Shown here: positions 17,224-26,674 of the stretch, piece by piece
Numbering within the stretch: position 1 is the first letter of the stretch
Layout of the letters: every line of letters starts with the position of its first letter
DNA from: Pelotalea chapellei
GTDB lineage: Bacteria > Desulfobacterota > Desulfuromonadia > Geobacterales > Pseudopelobacteraceae
Assembly: GCF_018531195.1 (NCBI RefSeq)
Contig: NZ_JAHDYS010000007.1
Location: 124,001 to 188,000 of the forward strand
Direction: 5' to 3'
DNA: 64,000 nt
Program-made: the position numbers and the translations under genes
Notes under the pieces: model-generated
What the model was told of the DNA's origin: nothing
Seen by the model: the letters and a program-made list of their open reading frames with translations, nothing else
The model's database searches: none

Positions 17224-18633
17224 TTAGGACTTTGCAAGAATTGCAGCTGCCTGCAGCAGGCGGTCCACTTCGTCCGATGAGCCGGCCTCACTGTAAAGGC
17301 GCAGAACAGGCTCGGTTCCCGAAGGACGAATGAGCAACCAGTCGCCGTTCTCAAAAGTGAACTTGAATCCGTCACTGGAGTTAAGTGTCGCTACCTGACG
17401 GTTGTTTATCATGCGAGGAGGTTGCGAACGCAGTCGTGCTATCAACTGCTCTTTGGCATTATCTTCTATACGTTGATCAACCCGCCTGTAATGGAAACGA
17501 CCTATCTCGTCCATAGTCTCTTCCAATAGTCTCCGGAGCCCCTTACCACTGACCGCCATCGCTTCCAGCAGAAGCAGGCCGAGCAGGATACCGTCACGCT
17601 CCGGAATATGCCCTTTGACGCCAAGACCTCCAGACTCCTCCCCTCCCATAAGGATATCCTCTGACAGCATCAACTCGCAAATGTGTTTGAATCCGATCGG
17701 CGTCTCAAATAAAGAAAGTCCATACTTTTCAGTCAATAAGTCGATCATTCGCGTTGTTGAAACCGTCTTGACTACACCCCCTTGCAGGCGCTTGTGCTCA
17801 ATCAAATGTTTCAGAATGACGGTAAAAATACAGTGAGAAGAGAAAAAAACACCGTTTTCGTCTACAGCGCCAATGCGATCAGCGTCGCCATCCAGAGCAA
17901 GACCTACTTGATACTTCCCGCCAGCCACCAGCGCAGACAGCTCTTTGAGATGTTCCGCAATCGGCTCGGGAGGCTGCCCTCCAAATAGAGGATTCTCCAC
18001 ATTGTGTATTTCATCAACGCCCGTCAGCAAGCGCGGGATAAAGCCGGATCCAGCTCCAAACATAGGATCAACCACTGCTTTGATACCTGACTTTGCAATC
18101 AGCTCCAGGTCGACATATCTACCTATTTGACGGAAATATCCAACACAGGGGTCGAACAGCTCAATCAGCCCGTTGGCTCTGGCCTCTTCGTACGGACATT
18201 CAATCACCCGGCGGCCATTGGCTAAATTATACGCTACAATCTCTTCCAGTAGCTTTGTCGTTACCGGACGGGCAGACCCGCCAAAAGCTTCCTTTATTTT
18301 GAAACCGTTATACTCAGGAGGATTATGACTCGCTGTAATCATGACCCCGGCCCCGGCCCCTCTTTCCCGCACAGCCCAAGATATTGCCGGTGTAGGAGCA
18401 TAGTCATCAGTTAAAAGGACCCGTATGCCATTACCAACAGCAATTTCCGCCACTCTCCGGGCAAAATCCCGGGAAAGAAATCTACGGTCGTAACCTATGA
18501 TCAGTCCCTTCTCTCCCAGACCATCCCTATTGAGATAGTCCATCGTAGCCTGTGCCACTACTGAAAGATTTTCAAAGGTAAATTCACGGGCGATCACACC
18601 TCGCCAACCATCAGTACCGAATTTTATCTGCAT
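17224..18633 (-). CDS. Phosphoglucomutase/phosphomannomutase (α-D-phosphohexomutase)
   Basis: The 469-residue enzyme has the four family landmarks: FGTDGWRG at the N-terminus, the phosphoserine loop MITASHNPPEYNG near residue 100, the Mg site ALDGDADRIG near 235 and the phosphate-binding loop RPSGTEPVLRLY near 430. It interconverts hexose 1- and 6-phosphates for glycogen, LPS or nucleotide sugars; the substrate cannot be told from sequence alone. ATG 18633 with a GGGGGT site is preferred to the upstream start at 18660. It sits inside the motility cluster, but α-glucan phosphorylase, which makes glucose 1-phosphate, lies nearby at 21268. Confidence 0.92.
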   Translation of the reverse strand: MQIKFGTDGWRGVIAREFTFENLSVVAQATMDYLNRDGLGEKGLIIGYDRRFLSRDFARRVAEIAVGNGIRVLLTDDYAPTPAISWAVRERGAGAGVMITASHNPPEYNGFKIKEAFGGSARPVTTKLLEEIVAYNLANGRRVIECPYEEARANGLIELFDPCVGYFRQIGRYVDLELIAKSGIKAVVDPMFGAGSGFIPRLLTGVDEIHNVENPLFGGQPPEPIAEHLKELSALVAGGKYQVGLALDGDADRIGAVDENGVFFSSHCIFTVILKHLIEHKRLQGGVVKTVSTTRMIDLLTEKYGLSLFETPIGFKHICELMLSEDILMGGEESGGLGVKGHIPERDGILLGLLLLEAMAVSGKGLRRLLEETMDEIGRFHYRRVDQRIEDNAKEQLIARLRSQPPRMINNRQVATLNSSDGFKFTFENGDWLLIRPSGTEPVLRLYSEAGSSDEVDRLLQAAAILAKS

Positions 18634-18659
18634 GCTACCCCCAGAGATGAATTCTATCA

Positions 18660-18950
18660 TTAAGCTGATTGGGAATGCTGTACACCTTCATGATCCATCC
18701 TATAAAGCCACACCAACAGCTCCGCCACCGCTCGATACAGCTCTGGCGGAATATATTGATCGGTATCGACTTGCATCAGCAGCTTTACCAGATCAGGCGA
18801 ATGATGGATGAATACACCAGATTCACGAGCACAGGCAATGATTGCTTCAGCAATTACACCGGTGCCGCGTGCCACTACAACAGGCGCATAATAGCCCTGT
18901 TTATAGGAAAGAGCCGCTGCCCTTCGCTCTTCGCTGTCAGCATGCCTCAT
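18660..18950 (-). CDS. FhlB: free-standing FlhB C-terminal domain (export switch homologue)
   Basis: The 96-residue protein matches the cytoplasmic C-domain of FlhB: AAALSYKQGYYAPVVVARGT, then VFIHHSPDLVKLLMQVD. It lacks the membrane domain and begins after the Asn-Pro-Thr-His autocleavage site of full FlhB, so it cannot self-cleave. In other bacteria FhlB can partly replace cleaved FlhB-C and influence the hook-to-filament switch. Its start overlaps the FliK-like gene by 14 nt, pairing a FliK-type ruler with an FlhB-type partner. Confidence 0.88.
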   Translation of the reverse strand: MRHADSEERRAAALSYKQGYYAPVVVARGTGVIAEAIIACARESGVFIHHSPDLVKLLMQVDTDQYIPPELYRAVAELLVWLYRMDHEGVQHSQSA

Positions 18951-21150
18951 GACGGACTCCGATTTTTCCAGGGATCAAACCTGCTGCCTGGAACTGTTCC
19001 ACCAATCCTGACCGACCCGTCGAGAGAATTTCTGCGCCGGCCGCATCCCCAACCTGTAAATCGATGGCAATTTTGCCTCCATCCAGTGTCAGCTTGGCCA
19101 CAATGGCGCCCAGATGCGGGAGATCCAGACTGATCGTGGTATCCCAGCTCCTTTCTTGATCCCCCTGGGAAGTGCGCCGGGCCTCACGTTCCCTGACAGA
19201 CCATTCCAGCGGCTGTCCCGGAAACAGTTCCCCACGAAAGAGTATCTGGCCCGACTGCAATGCCTCCAGCTGCTCTCGCACGATCGGCAGAGCGCGCTGA
19301 TCTGCTATTCCTTCAGGACCGGGATTGGAACCCGCCTTTTTAAAGGCAGCCTCCATAATTTCAAACGAGCCTGGCTTTTGAACAGTAGAAACATGATCTT
19401 GTTCCGGAAGGGAAACTGAGGCCAATTGCTTGTGATCAGAGAGACGCCCCTGAGGCTCCCGCAAAACGTCTGATAATTTATAATCGCCACCGAACCAGCG
19501 TGCCAGATGTGATTCATAGAACAAACCGCTTTCCCCCAATCCTTGCCGAAGCATGTTGCTCACTTTACCGGCATCAACAGGAGGCTCTTGAAGCAGCGTT
19601 TGCAAGAGAGTACCTGTTCGGGGCGCAATCACCTGTTCTGCCGCTGCTCCCGTATAATTACTCAACCATCGGCCGGTATCGCTGACACGCGAATCGCCCG
19701 GGCGACCAAACCGTGTGGCCAGAAAAGTAGGGCTCGGATCAGCGGTTATGAAAAAAAGGCTGACGATGTCTCCCCGCTGAGTCGCTTTGGGCATATTAAA
19801 CTCAAGCATCTGACCGGCCACCAGCACCATGAAACGCCCCCCTCCAAGCACTGACAACACCTCTGCTTTCAGTTGCTGCCCGGGAAAAATTCCAGGCGGC
19901 ACGGCCTGTTGATTCAGTGATTCCAGAAGTGCAAGACGATCACCCTTGATCAGTGCCTGAAGCAACTTTTCCATATCATTACTGAGAATGATGCCGCTTC
20001 CCGGCTGTAGTGTCGCCTGCTGCGAAGCAACAAGCGTTGGACCAATCTGGGCGCCATGCTTTTCACCGGCAGGCTCACTGCTCTGCACAAGTGACTGGTA
20101 CGTGATGGCTTCATCCATAATGGCCGTAAAAGCGGGTGAATCGGGAGGAAGATTTTTCAGGATTGTGTTGAGTCGCTCCAGCACATACATCTGTTGGCTG
20201 GAAGCCCCCCCGGCACTATGTTCGAGTACGCTCAACCATCGCCCCGCTTCACTGAGAGCACCTGTTTCCATACCCTGTGAACTTTTGGCAAGCGCAAAAA
20301 GAAGTTTAGGCTGGGATGAAATATATGTCAGACGGAGGATATCTCCTTCGGAAACAGATCTTGAAAGCTGTAGCTCAAGCGTGGCCCCTGCCAGTCGGAC
20401 AAATGTCTTTCCCCCGGGAAGAGTGCCAAGAACTGCTGCATCAACCTCATCGCCCGGCAGAAGTGGGAGGGGCGTCAACGGCTGATTTACAGCCTCTGTC
20501 AAAATAAATCGCGAGCTACGGGCGATATGTTGCAAAATCTGGGAAGCACTGGTCTCAAAGGAGGCCAGTCGAGTCCGCTCCGGCGTTGCGCCACCTGACT
20601 GCGCAATCTGCTCATCCGATAAATCAGCCTCAGTTCCTGCAATCAGAGGAAGGACCGTTTTGGGTTCCCGCCCTCCACCGTACGTCAGAGCCTCATCCAT
20701 CAAGTTGGCCAAAACTCCAGCCTCACCAGAAGTACGCCTCAACAGATCCCCAATGCCGTGCAATGACGAACGGATCTGCGGATCATCCAACTGCTCATTG
20801 CCGATCAACAGGCCAAGTAGACGCGAAGCATCGGACAGGGAAACAGGCGGTGCAGATCCCCCCGGACGGGCGATGGCAAAGGTTACTCGCGGAGACTCCG
20901 AGACAAAGGTCAACTCCAGAGATTGCCCACCGCGCGCTGCCATCGGTAGCTTCAGGTTGAACTGTTCATTACCCACACGAACCTGGGTAAGCTGATTTGG
21001 AAGCAGACTCAAGACCTCTGCCGTCACCCGCTGCCCCGGTGTAAAGCCAAGTTGGCCGGTGGCTTCCCCATCAGCGCTGACAAAAGAAAGCGTGGAGGTC
21101 CGCGAAAGCAGGTCAAAGACCTGCTGCTGGATATCAGTATTTACAGGCAT
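18937..21150 (-). CDS. Second FliK-like protein with three internal repeats
   Basis: The 737-residue protein has three copies of a unit of about 85 residues, starting near residues 38, 228 and 420. Each begins PGQ/PGD-x-x-x-A-x-V-L and continues through a β-rich domain to a Leu-rich helix with S-x-x-GRWL. The C-terminus (about 650-737) resembles the FliK Flg_hook domain: LPHLGAIVAKLTLDGGKIAI. It probably acts with the adjacent FhlB as a hook- or filament-related length factor. It is distinct from the fliK at 3876-5735, which is Gln-rich and not repetitive in this way. Confidence 0.75.
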   Translation of the reverse strand: MPVNTDIQQQVFDLLSRTSTLSFVSADGEATGQLGFTPGQRVTAEVLSLLPNQLTQVRVGNEQFNLKLPMAARGGQSLELTFVSESPRVTFAIARPGGSAPPVSLSDASRLLGLLIGNEQLDDPQIRSSLHGIGDLLRRTSGEAGVLANLMDEALTYGGGREPKTVLPLIAGTEADLSDEQIAQSGGATPERTRLASFETSASQILQHIARSSRFILTEAVNQPLTPLPLLPGDEVDAAVLGTLPGGKTFVRLAGATLELQLSRSVSEGDILRLTYISSQPKLLFALAKSSQGMETGALSEAGRWLSVLEHSAGGASSQQMYVLERLNTILKNLPPDSPAFTAIMDEAITYQSLVQSSEPAGEKHGAQIGPTLVASQQATLQPGSGIILSNDMEKLLQALIKGDRLALLESLNQQAVPPGIFPGQQLKAEVLSVLGGGRFMVLVAGQMLEFNMPKATQRGDIVSLFFITADPSPTFLATRFGRPGDSRVSDTGRWLSNYTGAAAEQVIAPRTGTLLQTLLQEPPVDAGKVSNMLRQGLGESGLFYESHLARWFGGDYKLSDVLREPQGRLSDHKQLASVSLPEQDHVSTVQKPGSFEIMEAAFKKAGSNPGPEGIADQRALPIVREQLEALQSGQILFRGELFPGQPLEWSVREREARRTSQGDQERSWDTTISLDLPHLGAIVAKLTLDGGKIAIDLQVGDAAGAEILSTGRSGLVEQFQAAGLIPGKIGVRHEAC

Positions 21151-21267
21151 GGATTATAGTCATTGGGCTTTGCAGCGGTCTCATATGAGGTTCGAAGAAG
21201 ATTGTTATGGATGAACTTGCCGGCGTGGAATCTTTCCTTAGAAGTAGTGTTTATCTCACTTGTATTC

Positions 21268-23850
21268 TCATCCCCAGATCAGATACCCCGGTTCATATAT
21301 GTTTCCCAAAACCGGATGGCGCGGCATGAGCCGCAACATGAATCCATGCCGACCGCAGAAGCGGCATTCAATTTCTGATCCAAATCTATGGACACTGTTT
21401 CCAAGATCTTCCTGGTGATCCAGAGTGACAATCTCTCCCCCCTGAATATTTCCGGTCGAATCAAGTACCCCGAAATACCCTTCGACAGCAATATCACCTT
21501 TCGGAATATCACCAAGCATGATGTGTGCCGAAACAGGGATAGAGCTACCTACAGCCACCGCATCAGAAGCCTCGGCATCAACCTGCTCAATTCGCACCAT
21601 TGGCCAAGCCTTGAAAATCCGCTCTTTCCAGCCGGCAACCTCAATTGCCAGGGCGCAATCATCCGCTACAAATTTTCCCCATTGCGCAAAAGCCGGCTGA
21701 TAAGAACGCTCAGTATATTCCTGCACCATGCGGTCTGTTGAAAAAACCGGGCAAAGACTCAACAGAGAGGCTTTCATTGTGGCTACCCACGCACGAGGAA
21801 CACCATCGCTGCCACGATCATAATAGTGAGGTACAACCTCTTTTTCCAACAGGTCATAGGTTGCGCGGCTTTCAACCTGATTCTGGTATTCCGTATCTTC
21901 GTAAACTTCGCCTTTGCCGATGGCCCAACCGTTATTGGCCTGATATCCTTCACACCACCATCCATCCAGCACACTCATGTTAAGGCCACCGTTAAAAGCC
22001 ACCTTCATGCCGCTGGTACCACTGGCCTCCATGGGGCGCAACGGGGTGTTCAACCATACGTCGACACCCTGCACCAGATGCCGGGCCACTTCGATGTCAT
22101 AATCCTCTATGAACACTATACGGTGACGGAAACGTTCCTGGTGTGACACCTGTACAATCTGACGGATCAGCTCCTTTCCCTCGTGATCCTGGGGGTGGGC
22201 TTTACCGGCAAAAATAATCTGCACCGGCATCTCCGTATTGTTGAGGATGCGGGCAAGGCGATCCAAGTCGCGCATCAACAATGTCCCGCGTTTGTATGTG
22301 GCGAAGCGCCGGGCAAAACCGATCGTCAAAACTTCGGGATCGAGTACCTCTTCGGCAGTGGAAATCTCCTTGATGGTGGCGCCGACCTTGATTAGTTGTT
22401 CCTTCAGCCTGCGCCGGGCAAAATCGACCAGTTTCTCACGACAGCTCTGTTGGGTGCGCCACAGTTCTGCATCAGGAATCCGTGCGATACGGCGCCAGAC
22501 GCTATGGTCTGTAGGGTCATCGAGCCAACGGGTTCCCAGGTAGCGCACCAGCAGGCTGGCCATGTGATTGGACATCCAGGTGCGTGTATGAACACCATTG
22601 GTGATTGAAGTGAGTGGAAGCTGCTCTTCCGGCAGTTCCGGCCAGGTATTTTTCCACATCTTGCGGGAGACTTCGCCATGCAGCTGACTTACACCATTGG
22701 TGTGACCCGCCAGTTTCAAAGCCAGAACTGCCATGCAGAAGCTTTCCTGGACATTACGCGGATTCTGGCGCCCCAAGCCGATGAACTCTTCACTGGACAG
22801 TCCCAGGCCGCGATAATATCGACCGAAATACTTTTCCAGCAACTCTGCCGGGAAATGATCGATACCGGCTTCCACTGGAGTATGGGTAGTGAAGACATTG
22901 CCGGCACGGACAATTTCGCTGGCTTCTTTATAGTCAAGCCCGCGTGCCTCCATCAACAGACGAATGCGTTCCAATGCCAGAAAAGCGGCATGTCCCTCAT
23001 TCATGTGACAAACATTGGGCACGATTCCCAAGGCGCGAAGCGCACGGATACCGCCAATCCCCAGAACAATTTCCTGCAGGATGCGCATCTCCTGGTCCCC
23101 GCCGTAGAGCTGAGCCGTTATCAACCGATCCTCGCGACTATTCTCTTCGAGATTGGTATCCAGCAGATAGAATGGCACGCGGCCAACCTGAACTCGCCAA
23201 ATTCGTACATGAAATTTTCTGGATCCGAATTCAAGCAAGAAACTGAGCGGGGCTCCCGAATCATCGCGCTCCATGACCAATGGAAGATTGTAAAAATCAT
23301 TTTCCGGATAAATTTCCTGCTGCCATCCCTCGTTATTGAGATACTGACGGAAATAGCCCTGTCGGTAGAGCAGCCCCACACCCACAAGAGGGATTCCCAG
23401 ATCGCTTGCAGATTTAAGATGATCCCCTGCCAGAATACCCAACCCGCCGGAATAGATCGGCAGCGATTCATGCAACCCGAACTCCATTGAGAAGTAGGCA
23501 ACCTTCATCTTGGAGCCACCATTGCAATTTCTATCAAACCAGGTCCTTGATTGAAGGTACTCGGTCAACTTTTCGTTCACCATTCGCAGGTGAGCCATAA
23601 AACCTTCATCACTCTTAAGCACCTCAAGAGTTGTCTGTTGAAGGATTCCCAGCATCTCAACCGGATTATGACGTGTTGCCTGCCACAGTTCCGCATCAAT
23701 ACGGCGGAAAAGGTTAATGGCATCCGGCTCCCAGCACCACCACATGTTGTAGGCAATCCTCTGGAGTGCAGCCAATTCGCCGGTCAGGGAAGGAACAACG
23801 GTAAATTTATGCAGCATTTTTGAAAAGTCCATAGGCATAGGCCTCATCAC
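21268..23850 (-). CDS. glgP: α-Glucan (maltodextrin/glycogen) phosphorylase
   Basis: The 860-residue enzyme is of the bacterial phosphorylase type with an N-terminal DUF3417 extension (WWCWEPDAINLFRRID, about 35-50). The phosphorylase core contains YFSMEFGLHESLPIYSGGLG and, near residue 612, the pyridoxal-phosphate loop EASGTSGMKVAFNGGLN with its Lys. It releases glucose 1-phosphate from α-1,4-glucans in the cytoplasm. The annotated start is GTG; an ATG a few codons later is equally possible. The phosphohexomutase at 17224 would use its product. Confidence 0.93.
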   Translation of the reverse strand: MMRPMPMDFSKMLHKFTVVPSLTGELAALQRIAYNMWWCWEPDAINLFRRIDAELWQATRHNPVEMLGILQQTTLEVLKSDEGFMAHLRMVNEKLTEYLQSRTWFDRNCNGGSKMKVAYFSMEFGLHESLPIYSGGLGILAGDHLKSASDLGIPLVGVGLLYRQGYFRQYLNNEGWQQEIYPENDFYNLPLVMERDDSGAPLSFLLEFGSRKFHVRIWRVQVGRVPFYLLDTNLEENSREDRLITAQLYGGDQEMRILQEIVLGIGGIRALRALGIVPNVCHMNEGHAAFLALERIRLLMEARGLDYKEASEIVRAGNVFTTHTPVEAGIDHFPAELLEKYFGRYYRGLGLSSEEFIGLGRQNPRNVQESFCMAVLALKLAGHTNGVSQLHGEVSRKMWKNTWPELPEEQLPLTSITNGVHTRTWMSNHMASLLVRYLGTRWLDDPTDHSVWRRIARIPDAELWRTQQSCREKLVDFARRRLKEQLIKVGATIKEISTAEEVLDPEVLTIGFARRFATYKRGTLLMRDLDRLARILNNTEMPVQIIFAGKAHPQDHEGKELIRQIVQVSHQERFRHRIVFIEDYDIEVARHLVQGVDVWLNTPLRPMEASGTSGMKVAFNGGLNMSVLDGWWCEGYQANNGWAIGKGEVYEDTEYQNQVESRATYDLLEKEVVPHYYDRGSDGVPRAWVATMKASLLSLCPVFSTDRMVQEYTERSYQPAFAQWGKFVADDCALAIEVAGWKERIFKAWPMVRIEQVDAEASDAVAVGSSIPVSAHIMLGDIPKGDIAVEGYFGVLDSTGNIQGGEIVTLDHQEDLGNSVHRFGSEIECRFCGRHGFMLRLMPRHPVLGNIYEPGYLIWG

Positions 23851-23913
23851 AGACAGGGTTTTGGAATAACGGGGAAATCCATTTCACCAATTATCTTGCA
23901 TTGGGGATCGTTT

Positions 23914-25125
23914 TTATCTGATCAACTGGTTCATCTCGAATATTGGCAGCAAAACCGCCAGCACAACAATGCCCACCGCCAACCCCATGCCCAATACCAG
24001 CAACGGTTCCATCAGTCCCATCAAACGGGTAAGGCGGGTATTGAACTCCCGCTCATAAGCAGTTCCGGCCTTGAGCAGCATCTCCTCAAGCGTACCGCTT
24101 TTCTCTCCAACCCCTGCCAGATGCACAAGCAACGATGGAAACAGCGGGCTTTTGCGCAGACTTCCCGACAGGCTCCCCCCTTGTGCAACCTCCTCCATGA
24201 CTTCTCGTAAAAAGCGCTGATATACCCGATTAACAAGGACTTCTGAGGTTATTTCCAAAGCACGTATGATCGGGACACCGCTGGAAAGGAGAAGGCTGAG
24301 AACACGGGCAAACCTGGACAAGATGAGACGTTGCTGCATGCCCCCTGCCAGCGGCAGTCTCAGCAGCAGGGCATCGCGGCGCAGGCGGAGATCATTTCGT
24401 TGCATTGCTTTGCGGTAGATCAGTACTGCAGCGATAATCAATCCGACGGGAATCCACCACCAACCGCGCAGGAAGTGGCTGATTTTGATCAACATGACCG
24501 TAATCAGTGGCAAAGCCGCCTTGCTGTCCTCGAATATCACCACGATCTTCGGGATCACCACTGTCAGCAGGAACAGCATCACCCCTCCACCCACAAACAG
24601 CATCAGGATCGGATAGGCCAAGGCCGAAGTGACGCGACTTGTCACCTGGTCCTGTTCCTCCAGAAAGTCGGCCAGCCGCTCCAGCACCGTTTCCAGGGCA
24701 CCGCCTGCCTCACCGGCTGCAACCATGCTCACATAACTTTCGCCGAAAACTTTTGGCTCAGCGGCAAAAGCCCGCGACAGTGCAGCACCTTCTGCAATTC
24801 TGGAGCTGACACGGGACAAAACCCGTTTTAGATGACCATTTTCCTCCTGCTCGTAAAGCGATCTCATCGCCTCAAACAGCGGCACCGAGGAAGCAACCAG
24901 GGTTGCCAGACGTCGCGTGAAAAGAGACAGATCAGCAGATGAAATACCCCTTTGAAACGAAAAGGAAGTTGCGACATCTTCTGCCGCACCTTCCTCACGT
25001 ATTTCCCGAGGCAGCAGCCCCTTGCCCTTCAGCTGGGTGAGAGCCTGGCGCTCTGAATCAGCCTCTATGGTTCCGGAGACCGCTGTCCCGACAGCGCTGT
25101 ATGCCTTATACCGGAACGTCGACAT
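23914..25125 (-). CDS. gspF: Type II secretion inner-membrane platform protein GspF
   Basis: The roughly 403-residue protein has two GspF repeats, opening FRYKAYSAVGTAVSGTIEA. Membrane segments lie near 165-190, 215-235 and 370-395, with the family motif EAGGALETVLERLADF-like in each half (MVAAGEAGG and LAGVGEKSG). It anchors the GspE ATPase and drives pseudopilus assembly. ATG 25125 has AGGA five bases upstream; ATG 25131 adds two residues. It overlaps the gspE end. Confidence 0.94.
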   Translation of the reverse strand: MSTFRYKAYSAVGTAVSGTIEADSERQALTQLKGKGLLPREIREEGAAEDVATSFSFQRGISSADLSLFTRRLATLVASSVPLFEAMRSLYEQEENGHLKRVLSRVSSRIAEGAALSRAFAAEPKVFGESYVSMVAAGEAGGALETVLERLADFLEEQDQVTSRVTSALAYPILMLFVGGGVMLFLLTVVIPKIVVIFEDSKAALPLITVMLIKISHFLRGWWWIPVGLIIAAVLIYRKAMQRNDLRLRRDALLLRLPLAGGMQQRLILSRFARVLSLLLSSGVPIIRALEITSEVLVNRVYQRFLREVMEEVAQGGSLSGSLRKSPLFPSLLVHLAGVGEKSGTLEEMLLKAGTAYEREFNTRLTRLMGLMEPLLVLGMGLAVGIVVLAVLLPIFEMNQLIR

Positions 25126-26674
25126 AATCATCCTGTGTTACACGCAAAACCTCGTCAATAGTAGTGATACCGGCAGCAGCTCTTGCCATGCCATCATCCC
25201 TGAGTGTTCGCATTCCTCGGGACACTGCATAATCCTTGATTTGCCCGGCATGAGCACGGCGAATGATCATGGAGCAGATTTCCTGGTCCACCGGCATGAT
25301 TTCGTAAATGGCGGTTCGCCCCATGGTACCCAGGCCGAAACATTTATCACAGCCGCGCCCACGATACAGGGTTTCAGGCAGGCTGATGCCCGGATACTGT
25401 TCCACCGGCCGATACGCTTCACGGCAATGAGGACAGATGACCCGCACCAGGCGCTGGGCCAGCACTGCAGTCAGGGATGAAGCGATCATAAAGGGCTCGA
25501 TGCCCATATCAACCAGACGGGTAACTGCCGTAGCAGCGTCATTGGTATGCAGGGTTGAGAGCACGAGGTGTCCGGTCATACTGGCCTGGATGGCTATTTC
25601 GGCTGTTTCCGCATCACGAATCTCCCCCACCATGATGATATCCGGGTCCTGGCGTAGAATCGAACGCAAGCCCCCTGCAAAGGTCAGTTCAATTTTCGGA
25701 TTGACCTGGATCTGGCCGATACCCTTGATCTGGTACTCGATCGGATCCTCAATGGTGATAATGTTTTTCTCGCTGGAATTGAGCCGGTTCAATGCGGCAT
25801 AGAGGGTGGTGGATTTGCCGCTGCCAGTGGGCCCGGTTACAAGGATGATCCCGTTGCTCCGGGCCAGCATCCGCTCCATGACATGCACGCCATCAGCCTC
25901 AAGCCCGATGTCAGCAAGAGAGAGGATGCCTTTCTTCTTGTCCAGAAGACGTAGCACAGCACGCTCGCCGTAGAAGGTCGGAATGATGGAAACACGGATA
26001 TCGACATCACGTCCGGCAACGATGATGCGAATGCGGCCGTCCTGGGGCAGGCGTTTTTCTGCGATATTGAGTCCAGCCATGATTTTGATACGGGAGATCA
26101 GGGCATCCTGAATTATCTTGGGAGGAGCGAGTTTTTCGTAAAGAATGCCGTCGATGCGGAAGCGAACGATCAAATCGCGCTCATAGGGTTCTACGTGAAC
26201 ATCGCTGACCCGCTCTTTGACCGCCTCGGAAAGGATCGAGTTCAGGAGGCGGATAACCGGTGCTTCATCAGCCAGGTCCAACAGGTCCTGAGGATTATTG
26301 AACTCCGTGGCAACTGTCGAGAGGTCTTCCCCCTCCAATTCCAGCAGTACCTCGCGTGCTGTACCGGAAACGCCGGCATAGGCATGGTTGATGGTATCGG
26401 TCAGAACGGCTGACGGCACAAGGACGGCCTCAAGCGGCTTCCCGAATATAAGACGAAGCTCATCCAGAACCAGAAGAGAGGCAGGGCTGCCAACCGCCAC
26501 CCTGATGCGCCCCTCTTCTTCCTGCAGCGGCAGAATGGAGTTGGTGCGGGCAAAAGCCAGCGGCACCCTGGCCAGCAGTCCCGTGTCCACATCCCCCATG
26601 CTGATCTCTGCCTGGCTGGGGATGCCCAGACGTCCGGCAAGCACTGTCAGTTCTTCCGGAGAGATTTCAATCAT
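25106..26674 (-). CDS. gspE: Type II secretion ATPase GspE
   Basis: The 522-residue ATPase has an N-terminal GspE/PilB domain, Walker A GPTGSGKST near residue 280, the Asp box LRSILRQDPDIIMVGEIRD and the His box TGHLVLSTLHTND. The C-terminal tetracysteine zinc site is formed by CPHC and CDKC. It powers pseudopilus growth on the cytoplasmic side. Its ATG overlaps the gspD stop as ATGA. Confidence 0.96.
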   Translation of the reverse strand: MIEISPEELTVLAGRLGIPSQAEISMGDVDTGLLARVPLAFARTNSILPLQEEEGRIRVAVGSPASLLVLDELRLIFGKPLEAVLVPSAVLTDTINHAYAGVSGTAREVLLELEGEDLSTVATEFNNPQDLLDLADEAPVIRLLNSILSEAVKERVSDVHVEPYERDLIVRFRIDGILYEKLAPPKIIQDALISRIKIMAGLNIAEKRLPQDGRIRIIVAGRDVDIRVSIIPTFYGERAVLRLLDKKKGILSLADIGLEADGVHVMERMLARSNGIILVTGPTGSGKSTTLYAALNRLNSSEKNIITIEDPIEYQIKGIGQIQVNPKIELTFAGGLRSILRQDPDIIMVGEIRDAETAEIAIQASMTGHLVLSTLHTNDAATAVTRLVDMGIEPFMIASSLTAVLAQRLVRVICPHCREAYRPVEQYPGISLPETLYRGRGCDKCFGLGTMGRTAIYEIMPVDQEICSMIIRRAHAGQIKDYAVSRGMRTLRDDGMARAAAGITTIDEVLRVTQDDYVDVPV

